64,000 nucleotides of DNA from the NCBI RefSeq assembly GCF_000813005.1, contig NZ_JSYP01000026.1, positions 1 to 64,000 on the forward strand. Reading direction: 5' to 3'. Position 1 is the first letter of the stretch. Each line of letters begins with the position of its first letter. Below the pieces are notes generated by a model, which was given only the letters and a program-made list of their open reading frames with translations, made no database searches and was not told the origin of the DNA. Positions 1 to 8,338 of the stretch are shown one piece after another. The DNA comes from Flavobacterium sp. KMS (GTDB lineage Bacteria; Bacteroidota; Bacteroidia; Flavobacteriales; Flavobacteriaceae). The position numbers and the translations under genes were made by a program.

Positions 1-479
1 TTAATTATAAAGTTAATGATAAAGGGAAATTTGAAATTGTCGATCAGTTTACCCCTCCTAATGAAGAAAAAATGTCATCTACAGATAGACTCGAATATAT
101 TATTAAAAAAACAACTCCAGTCAGTGGCAATGTAAATTTAAAATCATACTTAGAATCAGATGAGTTTACTTCTTCAAACACTACATTTATTGATGAAAAG
201 GATGTGGAAAATATCTTATTTTCTAAAAGCCATTCAAGCAATGTGTACAAATTGTTTCATGACTCAATTGGAGAATATACTGATGATGATAAAGGCATAA
301 ATGTTTTAGGAAAAATAGTCAATACTGATAAAACATTGCTTATTTGTAATATAAGTGGAGCAGACCAAATTGGTATTATATTTATACTAAACAAAAATCA
401 CGAAATTACAGATTATAAAATTTTTAGTAGTGATCATCCGTCTGCTGATGAAAGTATATCTGGTTTGGTAAAAGAATAA
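1..479 (+). CDS. Lipoprotein, 3' part only (candidate immunity protein)
   Basis: This open frame enters from the left edge and stops at 479. Its product is nearly identical to the C-terminal half of the lipoprotein encoded at 39908-40939, and base 1 aligns with 40461 at a constant offset of 40460. The amino-acid differences fall in two clusters: VEN against LGN near base 205, and the IVNTDKT stretch near 320-340. The right-hand copy has a lipoprotein signal and lies behind a peptidoglycan-hydrolase effector. By analogy I infer that this copy is also a cell-envelope immunity-type protein whose start and possible partner effector lie left of the window. The function is inferred from context only; no family was recognised. 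Confidence 0.7.
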   Translation, partial: NYKVNDKGKFEIVDQFTPPNEEKMSSTDRLEYIIKKTTPVSGNVNLKSYLESDEFTSSNTTFIDEKDVENILFSKSHSSNVYKLFHDSIGEYTDDDKGINVLGKIVNTDKTLLICNISGADQIGIIFILNKNHEITDYKIFSSDHPSADESISGLVKE

Positions 480-596
480 AACACTACTTGATTATTTTTA
501 AAGAAAAACATAGTTCAAAAATGTTACCACCAAATATTATGTTTCCAAGAAATTCTGAAAAGATCACATTTAAATATTATAACTTTAGAAAAACTA

Positions 597-632
597 AAAA
601 ATCCTGTAAATAATCTTTACAGGATTTTTTTG
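597..632 (+). terminator. Intrinsic terminator after the left lipoprotein copy
   Basis: A stem of ATCCTGTAAA paired with TTTACAGGAT around a 5-base loop is followed by a run of T. The same stem recurs after the paralogous gene (41058-41092) and at 50299-50334. The rest of 480-773 shows nothing else that I can support. Confidence 0.85.
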
Positions 633-773
633 TGGAATTCACTTGCAATCAAAACTCTTTTTTACTTTCAGAGAAATTTCATTAAAGTATTACAACTATT
701 TCAATTCTATAAAACACCAATTTGTTAAACATTTTCTTAAGGCTGAATGCAATTTTTATTCATGATTTCTTTA

Positions 774-1181
774 TCAATTTGTTTTTCTAAAAATTACCAA
801 ACCTTTATCTACCTCATCGGATTCTACAAACGAACTGTTTTCCTGATCAAATTGGATGGCAAAATCTGTTTGATAATCCAGAATTTCAAATTGCGATCCA
901 TCTCCAGAAAGAATTATACCCAAATACTCTTCTAAGATATTTACCTCTTTATCACAAATCAATTCATTACTAGTCAAGAACAGATCGTAACTTTTTAGTT
1001 CCCCATTCCTTTCTGCACTGAACGTCACTCTATAAATTTCTGCATCAAATAATCCCGAAGAAACTTCTTTATTTACAATATAAAAAGAATTACTTAAATC
1101 TATTATATTCTTTATTTTTTTTATCCTAAATACCCGTCTTAATGAATAAGGCTCCTCTTTAATTACTGTTTTTAATTTCAT
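774..1181 (-). CDS. Hypothetical protein, 135 aa
   Basis: I do not recognise this protein. It is acidic and soluble, has no signal peptide or membrane segment, and has no catalytic motif that I can name. It lies on the same strand as the tail genes, downstream of the holin, but the strong hairpin at 1297-1339 separates it from them, so it may be its own unit. The reading frame is intact and the start at 1181 has an A-rich upstream sequence typical of Bacteroidetes. It could be an accessory or immunity-like gene at the edge of the tail locus; nothing in the sequence decides this. Confidence 0.6.
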   Translation of the reverse strand: MKLKTVIKEEPYSLRRVFRIKKIKNIIDLSNSFYIVNKEVSSGLFDAEIYRVTFSAERNGELKSYDLFLTSNELICDKEVNILEEYLGIILSGDGSQFEILDYQTDFAIQFDQENSSFVESDEVDKGLVIFRKTN

Positions 1182-1296
1182 TGGTCATGTTATTCTTTGA
1201 AATTTTGAAAATATACAAACAGCATAATCTGCATCATTGATTGTAAATAATATGCGAAAATTTAATCTTTCTTTCTCCTTTATAAATCAAATTAAT

Positions 1297-1339
1297 AAGA
1301 GATAGTATAGAAGTTGTTTAGTTATCTATACTATCTCTT
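1297..1339 (-). terminator. Terminator after the holin gene, end of the tail locus
   Basis: A perfect 15-bp stem (1297-1311 with 1325-1339, AAGAGATAGTATAGA and its complement) lies just beyond the stop of the holin gene. It probably ends the minus-strand tail transcript. Confidence 0.75.
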
Positions 1340-1363
1340 TTATTTAATTGGATATTAATCGAT

Positions 1364-1834
1364 TTATTTTTCTATATGATATTTTGGATCGATTGTAATC
1401 AAAACTCTTTTAAAGAGTTCTATCAAACGATTTCTTATTGACTTCAGAATCAAAGTCATTGCGTCAAAGTTTTCTACTTCTTTTTTTGTCTTTATAGCAA
1501 TAATATTGCTAATTATCGAAATCCCATCACTAACAATCAGTAAATCCATTACTATGGTTACAAACCATTTAAAGTTGTAATTAAGTCCTTTACTCATTAA
1601 TGCTAAAGCTGTTGGTATTAACAATACGGCTAACTTGGAAACAAATCCTAAAGCTAATTTTTTAAAACTAAACGGGTTATTTAATACTATGGTTTTGATA
1701 ATGCCTAAAAAAGTATCCATTACCATTAAGTAAAACAACACTTTAACAATTTCTATATCCATTTCTAGGTAAATAAAAATCCCATAAAGTAATAGTTTTA
1801 TTTCGTTTGAATATTCTGAAATTTTATGCATCAT
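1364..1834 (-). CDS. Phage holin-family membrane protein
   Basis: This 156-aa protein has three or four hydrophobic segments, around residues 10-45, 60-85 and 88-110. Its layout is that of the phage_holin_4/toxin-secretion holin family often seen in Bacteroidetes prophages: a MDTFLGIIKT stretch after the first helix pair and a charged C-terminal tail. Holins of this family form lesions in the inner membrane that let endolysin reach the wall. It is the last gene of the tail locus, and the M15 endolysin is at 8339-8845. I infer that it serves to release tail particles by lysis. The family assignment rests on topology and pattern, so another small membrane protein cannot be ruled out. Confidence 0.75.
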   Translation of the reverse strand: MMHKISEYSNEIKLLLYGIFIYLEMDIEIVKVLFYLMVMDTFLGIIKTIVLNNPFSFKKLALGFVSKLAVLLIPTALALMSKGLNYNFKWFVTIVMDLLIVSDGISIISNIIAIKTKKEVENFDAMTLILKSIRNRLIELFKRVLITIDPKYHIEK

Positions 1835-1852
1835 CGGTTTTTCTATTTTTTT

Positions 1853-2320
1853 TTAATCTTCTACTATAGATTTTTGAGCATGATTAAAATCAATTACTCC
1901 TAATAAGTTGGTAAACCTTTTTCCGAAAATTGATAATGTATTATCTCTTTCATTTTCTCCTAAATTATCGCTTATGGTTTCCTGAACCACACCAAATTTA
2001 TTTGTAGAGGAAGCGATAATAAAGTTATCGTTTAATAATGCCCCAGCTACCATATTTCCGCTAATGTCGATACTCAAACTAAGTTTTCTTAAATAGCTTA
2101 AAAAACCATTCCATTTTATAACGGCATACATAAAACATATAGGATAAACACCTAAAGAACAAATCAATGCAAATAAAAAAAGGATCCATTCTGTATAATG
2201 TTTTTTTGAGATAAGTAAGGTTGGTAGTAATAAGGTTGCTATTGGCATCATTGTTAGTATTGTAATTAAAAGCCACAGCAATGCTGAAGCTGTAAAAATA
2301 AATTTCACAATTTTATTCAT
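1853..2320 (-). CDS. Membrane protein of the tail/lysis operon, 155 aa
   Basis: There are two strongly hydrophobic segments in the first 75 residues (about 8-35 and 42-70), followed by a soluble C-terminal domain of about 80 residues that includes the stretch SLSIDISGNMVAGALLND. The gene starts about 100 bases after the collar-fibre stop and ends 18 bases before the holin start, so it is probably cotranscribed with the holin. I do not recognise the family. Its position suggests a lysis accessory or a membrane-anchored assembly factor, which is inference only. Confidence 0.65.
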   Translation of the reverse strand: MNKIVKFIFTASALLWLLITILTMMPIATLLLPTLLISKKHYTEWILFLFALICSLGVYPICFMYAVIKWNGFLSYLRKLSLSIDISGNMVAGALLNDNFIIASSTNKFGVVQETISDNLGENERDNTLSIFGKRFTNLLGVIDFNHAQKSIVED

Positions 2321-2362
2321 GTATAATCTTTTTTAGTTTAATTATTCTTTTAACAAATAATC

Positions 2363-2392
2363 TTTTGGGGCATAAAGTATGAAGCCCCAAAA
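2363..2392 (-). terminator. Hairpin after the collar-fibre gene
   Basis: A 9-bp perfect stem TTTTGGGGC/GCCCCAAAA lies between the collar-fibre stop and the membrane-protein start. On the minus strand the downstream T run is weak, so it may only attenuate transcription into the lysis genes. Confidence 0.5.
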
Positions 2393-2424
2393 AATTATTA
2401 CATATTGTTATTTCTTATTCTCCT

Positions 2425-4722
2425 TTAATTCCCTGGAGCATTTGGATCCTTTGGATCTATTGGTTTACTATTGTGAACAACAATTCCCGAAATAACATAA
2501 TTATCCACATTCTCAACATCTAATAATGCAACTTCTAGAGGCTCTTCTTTAAATAAGATTGATTCGATAGCTTTTGTCTTTCCAGTTTTATCAACCAATA
2601 GCATACTTTGTATTAAATTTTTCGCACATACATATTGAACATTTTCTCCATCTTGAGAAACTAATAATGGATGTTGCCCAGTAACTTTAATCACTATATC
2701 TGCTGTTATGATTTCGTAGTAATTTGGCTGTACACTTGTTTGTTTACTTACTACTGTTACTTCTGCTTTGGCAGCTTCATTTAATTTACCATTCCATAGC
2801 ATGTAATCTCCTTCAGACTCATCAATTTCGTTCGGGAAAGAAAATCCTTGAAGTTTGTCTCCAACTACAATATTCTTTAATTTCTTTGCTTGTCCAGATG
2901 CCATTGTTACCAAAGATTCTACATCAAAACATGAATATTCTCCTTCTGTGGTTACTGAAACTTCAGGAGTAAAGTCAGATTTTTTTCCTGCAGTATCTAT
3001 AGCTCTTACTTTAAAAAAATATGTTGTTTTTGCTCTACCAAGAACACTACGAGTGGTAGTGTCACCAGCATTTGTATGTGACGCAGTTTGTCCATAAGTT
3101 TCACCAGATTCTCTTTTAAATATCTCGTAGTAACTAACATTACCTGTTGAACTATTCCAACTAAGATTCATTAGATGCAAGTCTGTAACGTAGCAACTTA
3201 AGCCTGTTGGCGGAGCTATAACGATTACCGTTGTAGTTGTGGTTGCACTTACAGTTTTACTGACACCCAATTGTTTTCCAGCTGCATCTTGTGCTACAAC
3301 ATAAAAACTGTAAAATGTTCCTGCAGCCAATCCGGTAACATCATAGGAAAGAACATTCCCTACTGAGAATGGTAAAGCACCATTTATAGACACCAGATAA
3401 TTAGCTACAGCTACGCTATCCGTAGATGCTGTCCAACTTAAAGTTACAGTTGTATTACCGATGTTCGATACCTCTAAATTTGTTGGGTTTGTTACTGCAG
3501 TTGTTCCTGTATATTCTATGAAATGAACTACTCTGTAGGGGTTCAATATTGAAAAATCATGACCAGCCCCAGCAGGTTCAGTAGATGAAGTTCTATCATT
3601 TACAGTTCCACCACCAATAGCGTATTCTCCTCCCTCATTATTTTCATTCCTATCAGATTTAATTGTATGACTATGTTCTGGAAGTTCATTAACTGTAATT
3701 TGTTTACGTTTTTGTCCAGCAGCATATCCTAGACCATTAAATTCAGTTTGTGTGATATCTAAACCAACTGGCATTCTTCCTCTTAACGGCACATATTCTT
3801 CCCATCCTTTCGGAAATGGTGCAGTTTTCCCCCAAATAGCAATCATTCCGATAGGTACTGTTGTTGCAGGTTGTTCTTCTAACTTTACGATACGATCAAC
3901 AAGTGACTTGATTAATGTATTGTTCTTAATAACCTGATTTGAATCATCTAATACCAACAAAGAACTAGTAGAATCTGATGTATTTAAATTCTCTAAATAT
4001 ACTTTCCCTCCTATATTTGTATTCTGCCAATCTGAACCATAATTTAAAGAAAGATTAGTATTACTATTCACTATTGCTCTACCTAAAGTTGATCCCAATC
4101 TAAAATCTGTAACCCTTACATTGGCTGTAGCGCTTTCTTTTATGTCTAATTTTGATAATTTGTAAGAGCCCAAATCAAGATCTCCTTTCATTGCCTTTGA
4201 TCCATCAAGCGGAAGATAGGTTTGATTGATTAAATCAATATCAGTTTCTATTGCCTGAAGATCTTTTACGGTTTTGAAATCTTTTAATTCATAATAATAT
4301 ACTGCTAATGCATCAGTGATTGGAGAAGGTACAGGACGATTTGCATAATCTTCCGGACTAATGTATTGGGCTTTATAATCAAAATAGGCATTTTGTACTA
4401 CCCCTGTTCCGTATGTTAAACTTGTACCTGTTCTGGTAGTTTTTAAAAATCCAGTTGGAGTACCTTTTTCAATAGGATATAAAATTCCTTCCAGTATTTT
4501 CGCACCTGTTTCATCTTTAGGATCTTTTTCTTCTTGATGAATAATAGCCCAACCTTTCTTGTCGATCATTGCAGGGGCTACGATATAGTTTTTATTGGTC
4601 TTGATGCTTAAATGTCCTTTTAAGGCTTCGAATAACTCATGTCTGTAAGCGGTTTGAAGTCTTTCTAAAGTTTCTTGCTCCAGAGGAAATCCTCCTGAAT
4701 GACTAAAATTTACTTGTTTCAT
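2425..4722 (-). CDS. Collar-type tail fibre with FN3 repeats and C-terminal Hint/intein-like domain
   Basis: This 765-aa protein is the H-like fibre after the baseplate J and I genes. An N-terminal attachment region (1-180) leads into a shaft containing a YLPLDGSKAMKGDLDLGSYK stretch. A phage tail-collar domain (about 285-405) has the PIGMIAIWG, PKGWEE, ELPEHSHT and LNPYRVVHFIEY landmarks. Two fibronectin type III domains follow (about 410-495 and 505-595). The last 168 residues form a Hint domain: Cys598 begins block A, T681-G-Q-H684 is the block B TxxH motif, and VVHN-Ser752 is the splice junction, leaving a 14-residue tail. At about 154 residues it has the size of bacterial intein-like domains, with no homing endonuclease. 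All key splicing residues are present, so cleavage or splicing is plausible but undemonstrated. Confidence 0.88.
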   Translation of the reverse strand: MKQVNFSHSGGFPLEQETLERLQTAYRHELFEALKGHLSIKTNKNYIVAPAMIDKKGWAIIHQEEKDPKDETGAKILEGILYPIEKGTPTGFLKTTRTGTSLTYGTGVVQNAYFDYKAQYISPEDYANRPVPSPITDALAVYYYELKDFKTVKDLQAIETDIDLINQTYLPLDGSKAMKGDLDLGSYKLSKLDIKESATANVRVTDFRLGSTLGRAIVNSNTNLSLNYGSDWQNTNIGGKVYLENLNTSDSTSSLLVLDDSNQVIKNNTLIKSLVDRIVKLEEQPATTVPIGMIAIWGKTAPFPKGWEEYVPLRGRMPVGLDITQTEFNGLGYAAGQKRKQITVNELPEHSHTIKSDRNENNEGGEYAIGGGTVNDRTSSTEPAGAGHDFSILNPYRVVHFIEYTGTTAVTNPTNLEVSNIGNTTVTLSWTASTDSVAVANYLVSINGALPFSVGNVLSYDVTGLAAGTFYSFYVVAQDAAGKQLGVSKTVSATTTTTVIVIAPPTGLSCYVTDLHLMNLSWNSSTGNVSYYEIFKRESGETYGQTASHTNAGDTTTRSVLGRAKTTYFFKVRAIDTAGKKSDFTPEVSVTTEGEYSCFDVESLVTMASGQAKKLKNIVVGDKLQGFSFPNEIDESEGDYMLWNGKLNEAAKAEVTVVSKQTSVQPNYYEIITADIVIKVTGQHPLLVSQDGENVQYVCAKNLIQSMLLVDKTGKTKAIESILFKEEPLEVALLDVENVDNYVISGIVVHNSKPIDPKDPNAPGN

Positions 4723-4802
4723 TTTTATGTTTTTAAATGTCTATTATTTTTACTATTTTTTTTGAGATAAGAATACCTCTATTTTATATTTCAACTTTTA
4801 GT

Positions 4803-5429
4803 TTAATCTTTTACTGAATAAGAATAGGTCCCGTAACTTTTACCCGCCAGTTTATAAAAATTGAGTAGATTGTGGTATTCCATATTGGCTACGTTAATAG
4901 CATCCGTTTGTACAGATTGATCTTTGGCTGGCTGAACTGTTATTGTATTATTTGCTATTAAACTTTCGGGTATAAACACTCTAAAATTGGCATAATTTAT
5001 TTGGGTATAATCCTTACGATGAGCGAGGTAAACAGGTTTATTGTTTCTTTTTTTATATTCATCATGTGTATATACTTTTAATTGCGGAATCATTAAAGTA
5101 CCATCCGGTTCGTAGTATTCTTTGTGAAGATATACATACTGTATAGTGGGCTTAACCGATTCGTCTATATAAATTAATTCTTCTAATCGTTTTTCTTCTA
5201 TACTTAAATTAGGATTGTAATTTTTAGTTGGATTATAAGTTTCATTCAGTACTTTTTCCAGATAAATGACCTGTCCTGTATGCTGCATTTTATACAGCGT
5301 TTCTTCATAAATGGTACGAAGAGGCGTCAACAAAACATTAAGCCAATCAACATGAGTTTTTTTCCTAAGAATTGGAGGAATAAGCCATAACAGCAACTTT
5401 TCCCATTTTAAAACAGTGTATTTATTCAT
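4803..5429 (-). CDS. Baseplate protein, gpI-like position
   Basis: This 208-aa soluble protein lies between the gpJ-like gene, 15 bases upstream, and the collar fibre, which matches the P2-type order J-I-H. It opens with a Trp/Leu-rich helix (LKWEKLLLWLIPPILRKK), then LLTPLRTIYEETL, and ends in a YGTYSYSVKD beta stretch. I do not see a definitive family motif. In P2-like tails gpI joins the wedge and links fibre to baseplate. The assignment here is by gene order, size and lack of signal peptide. Confidence 0.6.
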   Translation of the reverse strand: MNKYTVLKWEKLLLWLIPPILRKKTHVDWLNVLLTPLRTIYEETLYKMQHTGQVIYLEKVLNETYNPTKNYNPNLSIEEKRLEELIYIDESVKPTIQYVYLHKEYYEPDGTLMIPQLKVYTHDEYKKRNNKPVYLAHRKDYTQINYANFRVFIPESLIANNTITVQPAKDQSVQTDAINVANMEYHNLLNFYKLAGKSYGTYSYSVKD

Positions 5430-5444
5430 TGTATATATATTAGA

Positions 5445-6512
5445 CTATTGTTTATCTCGGTAAAATGTGTAAGGGATGTAGTTTACCTCAACCTGAAGTG
5501 TATCCATGTCAAAATAACCTGCGTTTGGAATAAAATATTCAATCTTGGTTGCATCCTTAAAAATAGGATCTACTTTGTCGTTAGGATTTTTTGCCCAAGC
5601 AGTTTCAACTTTACTTAGTATTGGAATTTTAACTCCTTGTGCTTTCTGAATAGCGTCTACCAGGTATGTTTTTACAAAAGCTCCATTAAACTCAATATTT
5701 TTTAAATGATTTTTAATGGCATCTAAAACTGGAAACACCGTATTATTATTTAAGATTAATGATCCGTTTCTTGAATCGAATTTATAATTATCCAATTCGT
5801 ATTGTTCTTCTGGTGTTAAAGGTTTGTTTGAAATTTTTGATTGGTAATATTCAATATCTTTTGGGTTGATAAAAATGCTCAAAGGATCGATGTAAACATT
5901 CAAACTTAATTTCAGGTTATCTCCTTGGTCAGAAGTGATATGCACTTGATTTCCTGCATCTTTAATTTTTGCGATGTATTCTTTAAAAGCAAAAAGTTCG
6001 TTTGGAACGTCGATTCTCGAGATTTTATCCTCTTTTACAGTGGCAACTTTTATAAAAACAACTCCAACTTTATTGTGGAAATAATCAGAGAAAATTTCTT
6101 CTATTTCTTCTATTTTTTTATTTCGTTTAAGGACAGTTTCTAGATCAATTTCGCTTACTGCACAATGCTTTATAATTTTTGAATCTTCAATTTGTTTTTC
6201 ATCTAGATTTGTGGTGTCAAATTGATAAGAGCCATCTTTCCAGATCAGCGACATTTCGTTACTCGAATCTGGATCTAGTGGTGCGCCATAATGAAAATTC
6301 AAAGCCTGTTCTCGATACCAGTTTAACGTATGAGGCCTCGATATAAGGGCATTTTTTTCGACTATTTTTTCGTGTATCCAGATAGCTGTAGCCACTATAT
6401 TGATCCAAAGTTTCCAAATCGCAGCTTTTGATTCTGTTAAGCCGTTTAGGGAGGCTTGTTTCCCTTTCTCAATCAGAATTTCGTTCTGTATTTCAGCAAT
6501 TGTACGTGCCAT
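5445..6512 (-). CDS. Baseplate J-like wedge protein
   Basis: This 355-aa protein starts with MARTIAEIQNEILIEKG and a helical region (SKAAIWKLWINIVATAIWIHE) of the kind found at the start of Bacteroidetes gpJ-like proteins. The middle is an alpha/beta domain with VHITSDQGDNLKLSLNVYIDP, and the C-terminal half contains a PEEQYELDNYKFDS segment and ends in beta strands. P2 gpJ is the main wedge protein tying the inner baseplate to the fibres. It follows the gp25-like and gpX-like genes and precedes the gpI-like gene, which supports the assignment. It is longer than P2 gpJ (about 300 aa), as is usual in this phylum. Confidence 0.7.
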   Translation of the reverse strand: MARTIAEIQNEILIEKGKQASLNGLTESKAAIWKLWINIVATAIWIHEKIVEKNALISRPHTLNWYREQALNFHYGAPLDPDSSNEMSLIWKDGSYQFDTTNLDEKQIEDSKIIKHCAVSEIDLETVLKRNKKIEEIEEIFSDYFHNKVGVVFIKVATVKEDKISRIDVPNELFAFKEYIAKIKDAGNQVHITSDQGDNLKLSLNVYIDPLSIFINPKDIEYYQSKISNKPLTPEEQYELDNYKFDSRNGSLILNNNTVFPVLDAIKNHLKNIEFNGAFVKTYLVDAIQKAQGVKIPILSKVETAWAKNPNDKVDPIFKDATKIEYFIPNAGYFDMDTLQVEVNYIPYTFYRDKQ

Positions 6513-6714
6513 ATTTTAATTTTTTAATATAGTTTAGCCTGTAAGACATGTGTAATATGCTTATAGAAAATTGTTTATGTTTTTTTTGTAAATACTACTG
6601 AGATGTAGCTTTCTTTTTAGAGAATTCTAAAAGAGAAGATTTAAATGTGAAATTTCAGTCAGTTTGATTGTTCATAACTGATGCTTCGGGTAATTAAAAC
6701 AAAGAACTTTTTTA

Positions 6715-7047
6715 TTAATAAATGATAAAATCATCTTCAATTATCATATAATCAATTCCGGAGAAGTCATCCAGTAAATACTGTTCTTCATCTGAAATAG
6801 AAGTTGCAGGCTTTAAGTTTCTGGAATTGTAGTATTCAACAATATCCTTTTTAAAGGCTTCACGGCCTATTTTTAAATCTTCGTAAACAGAAATATCATC
6901 TGTAATATTAAATTTTTCATTGTCTTCTAAAATATCAAATACTTTTTCTATACTTCCATATTCTTGCAAAGAGATGTCAAAAATGTTTTGGTTTTCTTGT
7001 GGTTTAATAGTTCCCATCGATTTTAATGTTTTGTAAATCGTTAACAT
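6715..7047 (-). CDS. Small tail protein, gpX/LysM-like
   Basis: The frame encodes 110 aa from 7047. A start at 7017 (MGTIKPQENQ) is more likely because it reduces overlap with the upstream gp25-like gene from 44 to 14 bases. The segment ENQNIFDISLQEYGSIEKVF followed by NFNIT-type and DLKIGR-like stretches resembles the LysM fold of phage tail protein X: a loop of 'network, do/at-once location, index, offset' with a short second helix. GpX-like proteins clamp hub to baseplate. The last 35 residues (SISDEEQYLLDDF...) are an acidic tail. The assignment is moderate and rests partly on its place between gp25-like and gpJ-like genes. Confidence 0.6.
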   Translation of the reverse strand: MLTIYKTLKSMGTIKPQENQNIFDISLQEYGSIEKVFDILEDNEKFNITDDISVYEDLKIGREAFKKDIVEYYNSRNLKPATSISDEEQYLLDDFSGIDYMIIEDDFIIY

Positions 7048-7291
7048 CTAATGTTTTTACATTAAAGTTGTCATACGATAATTGTTTATCTATTTCGTTT
7101 TCTAATCTTAGCCTGGATGTTGCATCTGGACTATTCATGTATTTTTTTATTCCTACTCCAAGAATAGGAAACTCTTTATAACTCCCTTTCTGGCTTAATA
7201 ATAGATGCTCTATATTTTGCTGATCTGCATCTTTAATAGCAAAATCTCCATTTGTAATTAACAAGTCTTCATCTATGATAAAATCTTTCAT
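7004..7291 (-). CDS. gp25/gpW-like baseplate wedge protein
   Basis: This 95-aa protein has the landmarks of the T4 gp25/P2 gpW fold: DADQQNIEHLLLSQKGSYKEFPILGVGIKKYMNSP, read in two parts as the QNIEHLLLSQKGS helix and the FPxxGxGIxxYM turn, then a helix with RLENEIDKQL. Proteins of this family start sheath polymerisation from the baseplate wedge. It is the first gene of its operon, about 90 bases downstream of the conserved late promoter at 7378-7443. It overlaps the next gene, which implies translational coupling. Confidence 0.75.
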   Translation of the reverse strand: MKDFIIDEDLLITNGDFAIKDADQQNIEHLLLSQKGSYKEFPILGVGIKKYMNSPDATSRLRLENEIDKQLSYDNFNVKTLDVNDLQNIKIDGNY

Positions 7292-7377
7292 ATGTCGTTA
7301 TTATTTGTTCTTTTATTAATTAATTTCTTCTTTTGAATTTGCGCGCCATACTCAAAAGATGATGTCTTATTTGATAC

Positions 7378-7443
7378 TGTAAAAATACGCTATGCTTTGC
7401 CTTTAACCAAGATTTTAAAGGTTGGGAATCAGTAGTTTCAGTA
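7378..7443 (-). promoter_or_regulatory. Late promoter of the baseplate operon with activator motif
   Basis: On the minus strand TACTGAAACTACTG (7430-7443) is followed after 41 bases by GTATTTTTACA (7378-7388), whose TATTTTTA is close to the Bacteroidetes -7 box. A TTG lies about 20 bases upstream of that box, as expected for the -33 element. The same arrangement recurs before other tail operons. The region 7292-7526 holds no gene. Confidence 0.8.
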
Positions 7444-7526
7444 AGTTAAAATTCAACAACAAAAACCTAATTATCAATAACTTAAACCCATTACGTAATT
7501 GTTTTACAAGTTAAAAAATAACCTTT

Positions 7527-7859
7527 TTATGCGCCTGGAATAATCATATCGATAATCACTTTAAAAATTACTTTTATAATATTATTTTTAAGAGTATTCA
7601 GTTTTATTTTTGATATTCCAGTAGTTTGAAGCGCCTGTAATGTCATTAAATCCAGTTGACTTTTTAGCAGCCATTCTAATTCTTCTTCGGTTAAATCTCC
7701 AGTAGAGAAAAGAATCATCCAACGTTCTAGTTTTTCCTTTGATATCACTAAAAATGCGTTTAAATCTTTCTCTAATTCCGATTTGTAGTCTTTGTAACTT
7801 TTTGTTATAATAGTTTTTAGTTTGCTTTTTAACTCTTCTATTAATTGATCGTTATTCAT
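7527..7859 (-). CDS. Hypothetical protein of the lysis operon, 110 aa
   Basis: This is a mostly helical protein with a long charged N-terminal half (KTIITKSYKDYKSELEKDLN) and a hydrophobic C-terminal stretch (NNIIKVIFKVIIDMIIPGA) that could insert in or lie on a membrane. It follows the lipoprotein gene by 4 bases and is the last gene of the endolysin operon. I do not recognise the family. Phage lysis sets often include a small membrane-active accessory such as a holin or pinholin-like protein, and this would fit the position, but the sequence does not prove it. Confidence 0.55.
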   Translation of the reverse strand: MNNDQLIEELKSKLKTIITKSYKDYKSELEKDLNAFLVISKEKLERWMILFSTGDLTEEELEWLLKSQLDLMTLQALQTTGISKIKLNTLKNNIIKVIFKVIIDMIIPGA

Positions 7860-7863
7860 AACT

Positions 7864-8334
7864 TTAGGTATTACTGTTAATTAAATATAAAAGTGCATCC
7901 TTTGATTCTTTGTCTTTTTTAATTTCATATTGAATGAGTAAATCCAAAGCATCTAAAACCTGTTTTCTAGACTCCTGTATAAAAACTGGAGATAAAATCC
8001 CTTTCGTTTCCCAACGTTTGAAGAATCCTGCCAAAAGATTTTTTTCTTTATCATTTAAAGCCTTCCACATCGCAAATGTGATTTCGTTATTGGGCTTGAT
8101 TTTTTCATATTCAGTCAATTTTTCGATGTTCAGGAATAAAGCTTCAACTTCTAATTTCTGATTAGTATAAGGAGAAATCGCTTTATCCATTAATCTGGAA
8201 GTTTCATCTTTTATCTCAATCGCTTTTCGATAAGAATAAGGGTCGAATTGGGCCGTTTTAGTTGATGTGCATGAGATAATTGCAAAAAAAATAGCAATTA
8301 GAAAAATTAGATGTTTTAATTTCAAATGTTTCAT
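7864..8334 (-). CDS. Lipoprotein of the lysis operon
   Basis: This 156-aa protein has a clear lipoprotein signal: a Lys-rich start, the hydrophobic stretch LIFLIAIFFAIIS and Cys at about residue 22 (ISC). The mature part is helical and charged. It starts 4 bases after the M15 endolysin stop and lies 4 bases before the next gene, so it belongs to a tight lysis operon. Outer-membrane spanins are small lipoproteins found in this place in Gram-negative phages, but they are usually shorter and Pro-rich. A spanin-like role is therefore possible rather than shown; protecting the host envelope is another option. Confidence 0.65.
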   Translation of the reverse strand: MKHLKLKHLIFLIAIFFAIISCTSTKTAQFDPYSYRKAIEIKDETSRLMDKAISPYTNQKLEVEALFLNIEKLTEYEKIKPNNEITFAMWKALNDKEKNLLAGFFKRWETKGILSPVFIQESRKQVLDALDLLIQYEIKKDKESKDALLYLINSNT

Positions 8335-8338
8335 CTGT

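Noticed and set aside
6586..6660. Another late promoter before the gpJ-like gene
   Set aside because: TGTAAATACTA and a partial motif (GAAATTTCAGTC) exist, but the gap is about 48 rather than 41 bases and the match is poor.
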